A stretch of DNA of 64,000 nucleotides. Source: Allantophomopsis cytisporea. Taxonomy: Eukaryota > Ascomycota > Leotiomycetes > Phacidiales > Phacidiaceae. The DNA lies in assembly GCA_024752435.1 (NCBI GenBank), contig CP103026.1, forward strand, positions 1,798,001-1,862,000, written 5' to 3'. The position numbers and the translations under genes are program-made. The first letter of the stretch is position 1, and every line of letters starts with the position of its first letter. This document shows positions 33,980 to 43,185 of this stretch, one piece after another. The notes under the pieces are model-generated. The model ran no database searches and was not told where the DNA came from. It worked only from the letters and a program-made list of their open reading frames with translations.

Positions 33980-35705
33980 TTAATCCCCCAGCTCATCCCC
34001 TCTATCAAGCCCCTCCTCACCAGGCACATTTGCCAAATCATCAATATGCACCGCACTAACCAGTCTTCGGAATTGTTCATTGACAAACGCCATACCGCGG
34101 TCCGCAACGCTGATGATCTGCTGTAGCTGCTGGAGCGCCGTATCGTTATGATTGAAGAAGAGACCATCGATGCTGCGTTTGTAATGTGATGTCGTGTTAC
34201 ATATCTGCTGGTGTGCCTCAACATCATATGTATGTGGGGGCGGGGCCTCAAAGATCTTGACTGCGTCCGAGATATGGACGTCCTTCGCATCACCATTGTT
34301 AGCGTCAGCCTCTGTGTTTTCTTCCTCGGTGCTCTCTTCAGAGTCGGTGCTAGCGCCAACAGGAGGCGGCTGCGGAACGCCCATGACAGCCTCTACGAAG
34401 CGCAAATCGAAGGAGCGGCCGAGGCCCGCTGGGTCTTCGAGGTCGAACTTCTTCGGCTCTTCGGGATCATGATTGGGTTCGTAATCATCGTATCCAAGAC
34501 CCGTGGCGCGTATGATGTCTAGATGCAGGCTAGACATGTCCCGTAACTGGTCTGCAACACTCTTATGTGAGCTGAGACTGTCTGGGTCTTGCTTGCTAAC
34601 GATCCAAGAGGCCGTCTGATCTTCATCTGAGGTGCCGAAGACTTTGAGGTAGACTTCATTCAGGTACAGCTCGCGTAAGGATTCAGAGTTGTCTTCGATT
34701 AGCTTGATCAGCAGCTCGGAGTCAATGTCAATGCGTTTGAGCTCTAGACAGCGCAGGTTCTTGAGCGCTCGGTGTGTGTTGACCGGGGGGTATGGGAAGG
34801 ATTTCATCATCCATTCTGGGAAGCCCGTCTCGCTGCCGTTGTGAATTCGTGTGATGTGACTTCTCTTTACGTTCCAACCTATGAGACACATGGTCTCGAG
34901 GTCCTCAGCTGCCGTGATGAGATGCCATAGTCGAATAGTGAAGGTGATTATTCGCTCTGGTTCTTTCTCTTGGCGCTTGAAAGATATGACTAGGTGTCTG
35001 AGGTTCCGGAAGACTTGTAGTGCGTTCTTGAGATCGATAGGGTTTGAACATATGCTTAGCACTGAGGCGTCACTTACATGATCCAACACGAAAGTTTCGA
35101 GAGCTTTGTGTTCCCATGGCCTTCGAGCTAGACATTCGAATGCAGATGCCAGAAGTATTGTTGCTGTTCTTGTTGATCGGCCGATGATTTGAAAGGGGAG
35201 ATTGAGCTTGACGCTCGTGAGATTAGGTGTGGATTGCAGGACATCGTTGAAGACCCGACGGAAATCGTTCTCGTCAAAAGTTGTTTCATTCATGCAGTAC
35301 TTTCGTTGCGATTCGATCATAGCTGTGAATTCAGGAACCCGGCCTAGGATGCTATGGAAGGCGGACATCAAGTTTACTATCTCCTCTGCACATGCTAGTT
35401 AGCTGCATCCTCTCATAATGGACTGGAAGCACAGTACCTTCATCCCGGATTACCATCAAATCACAATATATTGCCTTGCAATACATGCCAATGTCCTCTA
35501 AAGCTTCCAGATTCGCAGTGCCCTTCGCATGCCTAAATTTCTCCATCTCCAGCTGTACCGTCTTGAAGGCGTATGGTTTGAGGACCGCATCGAATGCCCT
35601 GCAAACTAGTCGGAGCTGTATCAATTCATTCTTCTCAAAGCGGCACATGCTGATATTGTAGGATAGAACCGCCTGCAACAGCTCTGGAGGTAGTTGATCC
35701 ATCAT
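33980..35705 (-). CDS. F-box protein, fungal type
   Basis: Two exons, 35705-35438 and 35385-33980, joined across a 52-bp intron (donor GTACTG, branch GCTAAC, acceptor TGTGCAG). The phase is kept through D-E-E-E-I-V-N-L and yields 557 aa. The N-terminus is a clear F-box: DQLPPELLQAVLSY, then LIQLRLVCRAFDAVLKPYAF. The middle contains leucine-rich segments typical of the fungal F-box/LRR-like class (TPNLTSVKLNLPF, VFRNLRHLVISF, LKNLRCLELKRIDI, LRELYLNEVYL). An acidic, Ser/Thr-rich stretch (ESTEEENTEADANNGD) precedes a helical C-terminus. F-box proteins of this kind usually connect to Skp1 in SCF ligases; the target is unknown. The gene looks intact. Together with those at 18133, 20484 and 24780 it makes four F-box or F-box-like genes on one strand within 18 kb. 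Confidence 0.85.
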
Positions 35706-36894
35706 GACAGTTGATGTCTACGTAGGTCACTTTGAAGGAGGCGGTTGAGTGAATGGAGTCAACATATAGTTGTGAGGGTTTGAGGATGGGTTAATGGATT
35801 GTCGCGAAGCTGCGGGGTGACTTCAAGGTTGCGGGATGACTGCGCGAGGCTGTATTGATAAGCTCGAGGCAGATTGTTCCTACAGCCTCGAGCCAGCATT
35901 TGCATCGTTATTGGTGGTTTCCAGAGAAGCATATGACGCAGGGGCGCGACACGACCCCTTACATCCAGATTATCTTCATGGATAGCTATCAAACCGTGCA
36001 CCAAGAGACTCTTCCAATAAATTTCTGAATAGTAGACTAACGGATGTAAATTTGAAAACATCTATCAATTGAGTTTTAAAATTTAGATAGTTGTACTTAG
36101 CTAGATGTGTATGTAGTCTCTTATGTCAAATCCACATATTCACCCTAACGCAGTGCGTCATAAGCATAGACGGACGGCATAGAATAACAATGCTCAAAAA
36201 TAAGTTCTCGAATTTCGCATTTTACACCAACGAAGAGCTAAATGACCTCTTTTAACTTAATCAATTTTTTTTAATTGCGCTGAAGCTACAAAGTTATACT
36301 CAGAGGATATTTTCTGAAAACTATATATATCTCCTTTCAAATAACAAATTTATGCCAAGGTGTTCACCCTGTTAAAACTAGAAGCTCTTCTTGCTGTTTG
36401 AAGTGGCCTCAACTGTGTGCTGACCCGACTATGAAGGTATAAACATTTATATTGCTAAATCAGCTTCCTACCTATATCTTCCTCTTATCAATTATCTTCC
36501 GCGGTCTTCTACTAATTAGAGAACACTTTATAAGGCTTATATAAGCCCCCCTTGCAATCCTTTTAAATGAATGTAGGTTGTGCAAAGATGTCTCTATCTA
36601 TGATCTAAGGTTATCATATCATTATCCCCTTCTTGCGATGTCTTAAGAATCTCCGAACCAGATGTCTTTGACGGCACTATTTGTCATGTGTCGACCATCC
36701 GGATCGCAACATATCAGCTTTCGCAGCAGCAGCTTCAATCTTCCTATACTATTATGTGAAAGATCCTACTTCTTCTCCTCATCGAAATACAATGCCTCAA
36801 ATCAATCCTCAATATTACTATCGCCATCCCCTGTACTTTCTATTAGAGTGTCAGCCAGATAAACCGAAGCCCTGTACAGAATAGTGTAAATGCA
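35706..36894. other. AT-rich intergenic
   Basis: Upstream of the F-box gene and downstream of the kinase pseudogene. It is AT-rich, especially 36060-36660, with no recognisable gene. Short plus-strand frames near 36660-36880 have no motif. Confidence 0.5.
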
Positions 36895-38137
36895 TTATAT
36901 ACCTTCAGTCTGTGGCAAGGCCCCCACCCTCTCCCATTTATCAGGTACGTTCCCGACTGACTCGATAATTCGCGTAAGAAGTGCTTCTTTGTCTTTGAAG
37001 AAATTATCAAATGGTGGCTGGCCAGTCACTGAATCGAGAATCTGTGGAATTTAGTGAGATCAAAAGCAATCAATAGCAGTTGATGGAATATTACCATGCA
37101 TCCAACGCCCCAAAGATCAACCCTATAGTCCCAGTCCAGTCCCAGTAGCAGCTCTGGGGGATGTAGTGCGGGAATGGTGTGAAGCGTGCAGGGCTTGTCA
37201 TCAGCTTTCAAAGATTGTCCGAAATCAAACGATCTTGATAGGGCTATGAAGGCATTGTCGAGAAATAGAGAATGAATTGGGCCAAACAAGGTATTGGGAC
37301 ACCTCTGGGCCAAGAGGCTCTCTGTTTGTCCCCGTCACAGACCCAATCCTTGGGGCTCCAAGCTTTTCAATAAGCTCTTGCTCGGAAACAGATTCGACAC
37401 CCGGCAGAGTAAGAGCAAGATTCCCAGTATGTATATCTGTTCAGATCTAGCAGGAGACCCCAAAGAGCAACTCGGGCAAACATGGAAATATTCCGTACAG
37501 CTTACCACTATGGCCGATTTGCAACTGATGCAAAAATCCTAGGCCAAGAAGCGCTTGCCTAGATACTTCTTTCGCGAAGACTCCTGGCAGTCGTCCATAT
37601 GAATATTGCTCCTCAACATATGCCGAAACATTCGGACCAAGCAGTTCAAGTACAAGGCAAGCATGAATACCATTCGGTCCAGCATGCATAAAGTCATCGA
37701 GCAATGTCACGACATGCTGCCCAGTCTCATGCAGAGACGAACTCGCTGAAAGAATGCGTAACATTCGAAGCTCGCGACTATTCTGCCCAACTTCCGAGAC
37801 TGAAACTTTGATTGCTACATTGCGTTGCGACCTGTTCTCTAATCAGGAAGTATTTGTGTTTCAACGAGAGAAACCTACTTTTAATCTCTTGCCATCCATA
37901 CCTTGATTATCCTCCGAAACCTACTTTTTGGAGAATCTTATACTGCCCCTCTTTGGAGGTATCCCCAATATGAATTGGATGATAACCGCCTGGCCGAAAG
38001 CGTTGTAAAGGTTCTGCGTCAACAGGACAAGTATAGACTTGACCCTTGATCAAACCTAGTCCTCCAGCAATTGATCTGCGACCATTGTGACTGCTGGAAG
38101 AATAGAAGCGGCAGAGACTCGAACGGCGCCTACACAT
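36895..38137 (-). pseudogene. degenerate SRPK-type Ser/Thr kinase gene
   Basis: Reading the minus strand gives the parts of an SRPK-like kinase in order. GGYHPIHIGDTSKEGQYKIL and KVGFGG (glycine loop) begin it. In another frame come VWMARD, then VAIKVSVSEVGQNSRELRML (the VAIK lysine) and VTLLDDFMHAGPNGIHACLV. After an intron (GTAAGC...GAACAG) the catalytic loop reads HSDIHTGNLAL, then GVESVSEQELIEKL and QYLVWPNS. In a shifted frame follow SRSFDFGQS (DFG), PPELLLGLDWDYRVDLWGVG and, after a last intron, VTGQPPFDNFF and a stop at 36895. Lesions: a TAA replaces the Tyr codon right after the glycine loop, with a one-base shift before VWMARD. A second frameshift lies between VWPNS and SLFLDNAF near 37275-37285, and another TAA follows ARD. 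Functional relatives phosphorylate SR splicing factors; this copy should not make a full kinase. Confidence 0.8.
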
Positions 38138-38516
38138 GCTTCAAAATATCTACTAGAGTTTCAAAGAAAAAGGATGAGCTCGAGAAGTAAAGTTTTTATG
38201 CTTGATGACGAAGCGCAAAAGTATATGATTGTAAAGCGCGCATGTTGAAGCGAACGGTGGTTGGTCAGTGATGTCTTCTCAAGAGTCTATATTTAGAAAA
38301 GCTCGATGAGCAGTATCAGAACACTGAATCTTTCATATAATTTTATCTCATCATAGACTCATAAATGTATAAAGAGATGTGCATCGGTACCTTAGTCTTT
38401 ATTCAATGATCGTAGAACATCCCATCTCGAACATCTCATGATTTTTCAGACTATCTTTCATGTCGCCAATCGCGAGAAGTGCAGTCCGATTTACGCAAAT
38501 AATCAAAAGCCAGGCG
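38138..38516. other. intergenic
   Basis: Short AT-rich spacer upstream of the kinase pseudogene. Nothing recognisable is seen. Confidence 0.45.
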
Positions 38517-38960
38517 TTACAAAGCAGAACACTCAATCTCATTGAGGATGCTACCAAAGCTGCCGACTTGCAGCATTTTACAAAAGCGGAACTCAAGTGC
38601 GTAATATAGGGCTTCGACTTTGTCCTGCGATGCTGATATTATTTTAATCGCAGAAGCCCTGCTCATACCAGCGGTTCTGACTTACAAGAACATGCCACGG
38701 TCCGTCTAGCGACAGAAAATCAAGCCATCGCTGGGAAGGCTCAGACGGCACATATCTACTTTGATGACAAGGGGAATTATACAGGACATAAACTCTACAA
38801 AGAACAAGGAACGAAGAAGTCTGATGAATAGATACAAGATATGGAAAACCAGAATTAGAAATAATGATAAAAGATTACCTTGGATATTATCCTCGGGCTC
38901 AGAAACATCGGTGAATGATAATAGCCCTGCCTTCGAACTCATAGCTAGAAATGTATCCAT
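38517..38960 (-). CDS. possible small three-exon gene or gene remnant, unknown
   Basis: A tentative model. An exon with MDTFLAMSSKAGLLSF and VSEPEDNIQ ends at 38879 with donor GTAATC. A middle segment reading YVPSEPSQRWLDFLSLDGPW ends at 38686 with a strong donor GTAAGT. A last exon starts after GCATCGCAG at 38624, reads DKVEALYYALEFRFC and GSFGSILNEIECSAL, and stops at 38517. The phases can be joined, but the first acceptor would be an unusual GAG. The frame is also open upstream of the ATG, so a larger gene may have existed. No family is recognised. It may be another decayed gene of this zone. Confidence 0.25.
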
Positions 38961-39727
38961 CTGTAGCTTAGAGGCTAGTATAAAGCAGGCAGATGCTGCA
39001 GTTGGATAGATGAAATGTGGGCCTGAGCTTATATCAAATTAGATATATATTGTTTCCATGACAGGGAGTGTCAGTAACCCACTAGTACTGCGACTTCAGT
39101 AAGGCATTGGGAAAGATACTGGAGCGGGTGCGATCGAAGAAGAACGAAGAGCCCCGGATAGTGGACGTATGTTGAGGCTGCTCAAGAGGAGAGTGTTAGT
39201 CATTGATAGGTACTAGCTATGTACATAGGATCTCGAATACCGAAGAAGTAGCGGAGTTGGGATGATTCGCTTGATATCTATAGAATAAATAGCTTTGAGC
39301 AGAACCCCTTTGGCAAAACTTGCAAAAGTGTCGGGATGTCTTGTCTTGCTTTGTTGCAGTGCTTGAGGCACAGTAGAACAATTTGGCTGCCAACTCGCCA
39401 GTATATTTCGAGTAATTGATCCGTAGAACATATAGATAATAAACCGGTATAAAAACGAGTTTACGAATTATTTGTAATCTTGTTGAGTAGCTGAAGTAGT
39501 AGATGTAGAACCGAATCCGCTCTCTGGCTGTGTTCACTACCATTTAAGTTTTCTGAATGAGACCAAAATATCTGTTGAGCTACGTTCTCTTCTTTCATTA
39601 TTTCTGGAGTTAGTCAATACTTAATGTCCTTGTGCTCACTCTAGTAGATAATATTGGGCAGAAGAGAGTGCAAGTTCAAAACTTGCCAAACTCTTGAAGA
39701 TGCCAACATCAACACCAACAAGCTGTA
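38961..39727. other. intergenic
   Basis: AT-rich spacer with short ORFs only. The right end should contain the 3' untranslated region of the minus-strand gene ending at 39728. No gene is supported. Confidence 0.45.
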
Positions 39728-40945
39728 TTAAAAGCTATATGGTGTAACCTCCTCCGCATGCTCCACTTTTGTCTTCTTTGGCGACCAGGTCACTGTATCT
39801 TTCTTTCTTTTTTGTACCTCATCACGGAATTTCGCTAACTCAGTCTCGTAGTTTTCCTTCACGTTCGATGCTTTGAAGGCCTCAAATGCCTTTTCGCGCA
39901 CTGTCTTGCGAGTACACTGTTCACGAGGCCGCACATACGGTGGCTCTCCATACTTATTGATGAAGCATGTCCATTTTAAATATTGGTCGCGTTTATGTGG
40001 CAACGGTGCTGAATTCCATGTTTGGGTAGCTGACGCTGGCTCGGTAGAAGAGTCACCATAGCCATGATCGTACGGCCCACCTGGTCTGCATCGTGCCACC
40101 CACGCGTAAAGCTCCTCTCGATGTTCAAACCCCTTCCAGAACTGCTTGCGTCCCTTTTGACCCATCAGGAAGTCTAGCACTTCATTTGGATCCTTCGATA
40201 AGAACACCATACTTCTATCCCTGTCCGCCTTCTCAATCTCTTCTATGCGGACAAAAAGACCGTGCTTATTCAGAGAAAGCCCACATGGGTCAATGAGTCT
40301 GATCATCAGAATCAACATATCTCCGTACGACAGACGGAAGATCTTCCAAGCCCACTGCGTCCTATCTTCACACGATGAGAATACCAACTTCGTAACCGGC
40401 TGGACACCTAGCTTCTGGATATTCTGGGAATAGGAGGAAGTTGACTCCCATGACACTGAAAGGGTTATTGCCTTCGACACAGGAAGAAGCTCGGCATCCA
40501 GAAGTCTTGCCACATAGGAAGCTGTCGTTGAACGCCTCTCTTTTCCACTGATTTCCGCCAAATGACGAGTCAAATATACCGGTGTGCCCTTGAGGGGCTT
40601 TGCAACGACAGTACACACCTTGTCATCCGAATCATTCAGTCTTGGTACAATGTCAACGTATTGAAACCACTGCTTGAGCTTATCGCAACATTCCCTTGCA
40701 ATTTGCAGATGGACTCTATTCAGCTTCTGCCTGGTCTTTACAGCGTCATCTAAGTGTGTCAACGTATGCTGCAGCATCCTTTGCGGCAGAATCCTATGCG
40801 GCAGCATCTCGTGCGTGGACGTTGCATTCGCGATAAAGTGCGCCGAGTTTCTTCGTGAGAGAAGTCCAAGAAGCAGTTGGTCACGTGGTAGTAGCGCTAT
40901 AATTGGAGAACCGGTGATAAATGTTAAAATGTCCTGAGGTTGCAA
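39728..40945 (-). CDS. uncharacterised fungal protein, 5' end unresolved
   Basis: An open frame of about 405 codons ending in VEHAEEVTPYSF. I do not recognise a named domain. The central part looks well structured and conserved in style (KIFRLSYGDMLILMIRLIDP, LSLNKHGLFVRIEEIEKADR, VFLSKDPNEVLDFLMG, KGFEHREELYAWVARCRPGG). The end is basic and Lys-rich. The displayed start at 40945 is TTG, not ATG. The same frame stays open upstream to about 41080, reading a Glu-rich stretch encoded by GAG/GAA repeats, without any ATG. Either a spliced 5' exon supplies the start, or translation begins at the internal ATG at 40807. No stops or frameshifts interrupt it, so it looks intact apart from the unknown start. 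Confidence 0.6.
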   Translation of the reverse strand: MQPQDILTFITGSPIIALLPRDQLLLGLLSRRNSAHFIANATSTHEMLPHRILPQRMLQHTLTHLDDAVKTRQKLNRVHLQIARECCDKLKQWFQYVDIVPRLNDSDDKVCTVVAKPLKGTPVYLTRHLAEISGKERRSTTASYVARLLDAELLPVSKAITLSVSWESTSSYSQNIQKLGVQPVTKLVFSSCEDRTQWAWKIFRLSYGDMLILMIRLIDPCGLSLNKHGLFVRIEEIEKADRDRSMVFLSKDPNEVLDFLMGQKGRKQFWKGFEHREELYAWVARCRPGGPYDHGYGDSSTEPASATQTWNSAPLPHKRDQYLKWTCFINKYGEPPYVRPREQCTRKTVREKAFEAFKASNVKENYETELAKFRDEVQKRKKDTVTWSPKKTKVEHAEEVTPYSF

Positions 40946-41483
40946 AGTCGAATCTTTTTGATCTCGATTTTGATTGCTCCCTCGTTCATCTTCTTCTTTT
41001 TCTTCCTCCTCCTCCTCCTCCCTCTCCCCTTCAGCTGGTCCCGTTTTACAAACAAATAGTGCTAAGATTGCGCTGACATGTCATATTATCTATCGATCTC
41101 GCAGCACTTGGTGATGAGGGTTACGCTGTCTCGTAATGAGCCAGCCTTTTGCATACGATGGCTTTCTCTGAAGCGACTTTAAAGTTTTACGGGTGTATTT
41201 TTTACTAAGTGAAGTATAGTCTGTCACACATAGAAGTGAGAGATCCTTCTTTTCAGACTTAAGACTCCTAAGGTGCGACAAGAGACAAGACCTGGCCTGT
41301 CCTGTCGGTAGAGTGCAGGGAAGCTAGACAAGGCCAGGCAATGCAGGCAATATGCAAGCATCGGCACTTTCTGTTGAAGCCATGCATGATTGGGAGGGCG
41401 TATATATTAATAGAGTACGTACTGTAAGGTCAATAAAGGAAGTATGTACTAGGCACAGCTTGCTTAGCTCACCTCGTATGAAT

Positions 41484-41496
41484 ACTACGTACGTAG

Positions 41497-41527
<31 letters not shown>
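41484..41527. repeat. TACGTA palindrome plus (TA)n tract
   Basis: ACTACGTACGTAGT is a perfect palindrome immediately followed by a TA dinucleotide tract. Such a sequence can extrude as a cruciform or be a slippage hotspot. No gene overlaps it convincingly. Confidence 0.8.
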
Positions 41528-42241
41528 GTCATAAGGTGTATGGAATGCAGAACACAGATTACTTATAGTCAGCCTAGAATACAAAGAAGGTAATGTAGAT
41601 TACTAAAGTTTGAAGATGTACTCCCTACAAAGTAGTAATGTAGGCAGGTAATGTCTTTTACTTAACTCCGAGGCAAGTGCGACTAGACTAGACTAGACTA
41701 GACTAAGGTGGTCAAAGGGACTGACTGACTGACCTCATTGACCACTAGGCGATAAGTTTGAAAGGAATTATGCATTATTGTCGATCAAACTTGTGAAATG
41801 AACAATCCAACCAATTTATACGGAGGACAGACTTATGGTGAAGTATGAGTAATGTACAGGAAAAGGACGGATGTATGTATGTATATGCTACATACATAGA
41901 TTTATTCCTTCACATTTACATTATTAAACAATTTGGTGGCGTCTGTATTGCTTATGATACATAACATCGAATCACGTAATCACATTCATCTCAAACCTTC
42001 TATTCTTGCAATGTGAGCGGGAGAGAGAAAGAGAGGGATTGAATAAGTAGGAAGGTAGAAATCAATCAATCAATGAATTAATGAATTAATGAAATGAGAT
42101 ACATACATAAATGAGTGCGACCGGCATACATATTCATGCAGTATCACCATAGATAGCAAGTATATCTACACACCTAAGTACAGCCAGTACATATTGTACA
42201 TACATGCATACTTCTATTCTAGGTATTAAATCCCATACGTA

Positions 42242-42273
<32 letters not shown>

Positions 42274-42304
42274 TATCTACCTATCTACCTACCTACCTAC
42301 CTAC
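42242..42304. repeat. CATC/CTAC tetranucleotide array
   Basis: A run of CATC units grades into CTAT and then CTAC units, a compound microsatellite about 0.9 kb upstream of the zinc-finger gene. Confidence 0.9.
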
Positions 42305-43185
42305 GTACTTTATATTTAAGTGCGCAAGCAGTCATTTATCGAAGGTCTTAGAATAGAGGAAAACAGAGTTAAAAAAGGAGTGTGTGGCCGTGGCGCGAAA
42401 ACGAGTGAGAAGTTTTTAACATACGCCGGTCTAGGCTATAATTATGCACTTCCCTATGGTGCCCTCCTCTGATAGGCGATATTATAACATAATAATACAC
42501 TAACGTGATTGGCGTGTGGTGGGGATCGAGAAAAAGTGTTAATGCGCTATATCACCCTAGTGTCTTAATCAAAAGTACATTAGGTTACCTAAGTAATATA
42601 AAACTCCCTTACTACTCCGTACTGCCTAGGTAGGCACTGTAAGGTAGTCCGGTAGTCTCTCACTCACGTATCAATTCACCACTTTAGCCAATTAACTTGC
42701 CGTTGCTTCCATCATCCCAAATTAAGCTGGCCTAAGGTTAAACCACTTAGGAAAAAGTTGTTGTAACTCTTATAATCCTGCTTAAACCCTCTTAAATCTC
42801 TTCCTACCCTACGTTACAACCTTTACAAACCCCATTTACAATCGACTGTCCCGACTTATCGCCGTGTTTACAACGCGCTGATTCTGATTCTTACCCAAAC
42901 CATCCTACTATCCTACTCGCCTTTACATTCACCCCAAGATACTATCAGAGGCCCACGGCCAAGAGAAATATCATTCGCGTTTTATATCTTCACTTTTCTT
43001 TCTTTCTGATCGGATCGGATCTGATCGATCTGCCTTTTTTTGATTTGTCGCGTCACGTTTCTCGAAGCTGCAGACATTTCAAAAGCTCCCCGGGTTTGAT
43101 GCGTGTGGCCTGTCCTTCGCCTCACACCAGCATATTATCTTATTTGGTGAATCTTCAATGATTAACATCAGATTCACAACTCAAG

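Larger units (their letters stand above)
40946..43185. other. divergent intergenic region rich in tandem repeats
   Basis: Separates the minus-strand unknown gene from the plus-strand zinc-finger gene, so both promoters are expected here. It holds a Glu-codon-like GAG/GAA (plus-strand TCC/TTC) tract at about 40995-41035, GACTA repeats at 41681-41705, TA repeats near 41500, AATC/AATG words near 42062-42090 and CATC/CTAC repeats at 42242-42304. No gene is supported. The CGGATCGGATCTGATCGATC palindromic words near 43011-43031 lie in the likely leader of the zinc-finger gene. Confidence 0.5.

Noticed and set aside
42242..42304. Direct repeats considered as a CRISPR-like array
   Set aside because: Units are four bases with no spacers; a simple microsatellite in a eukaryotic genome.
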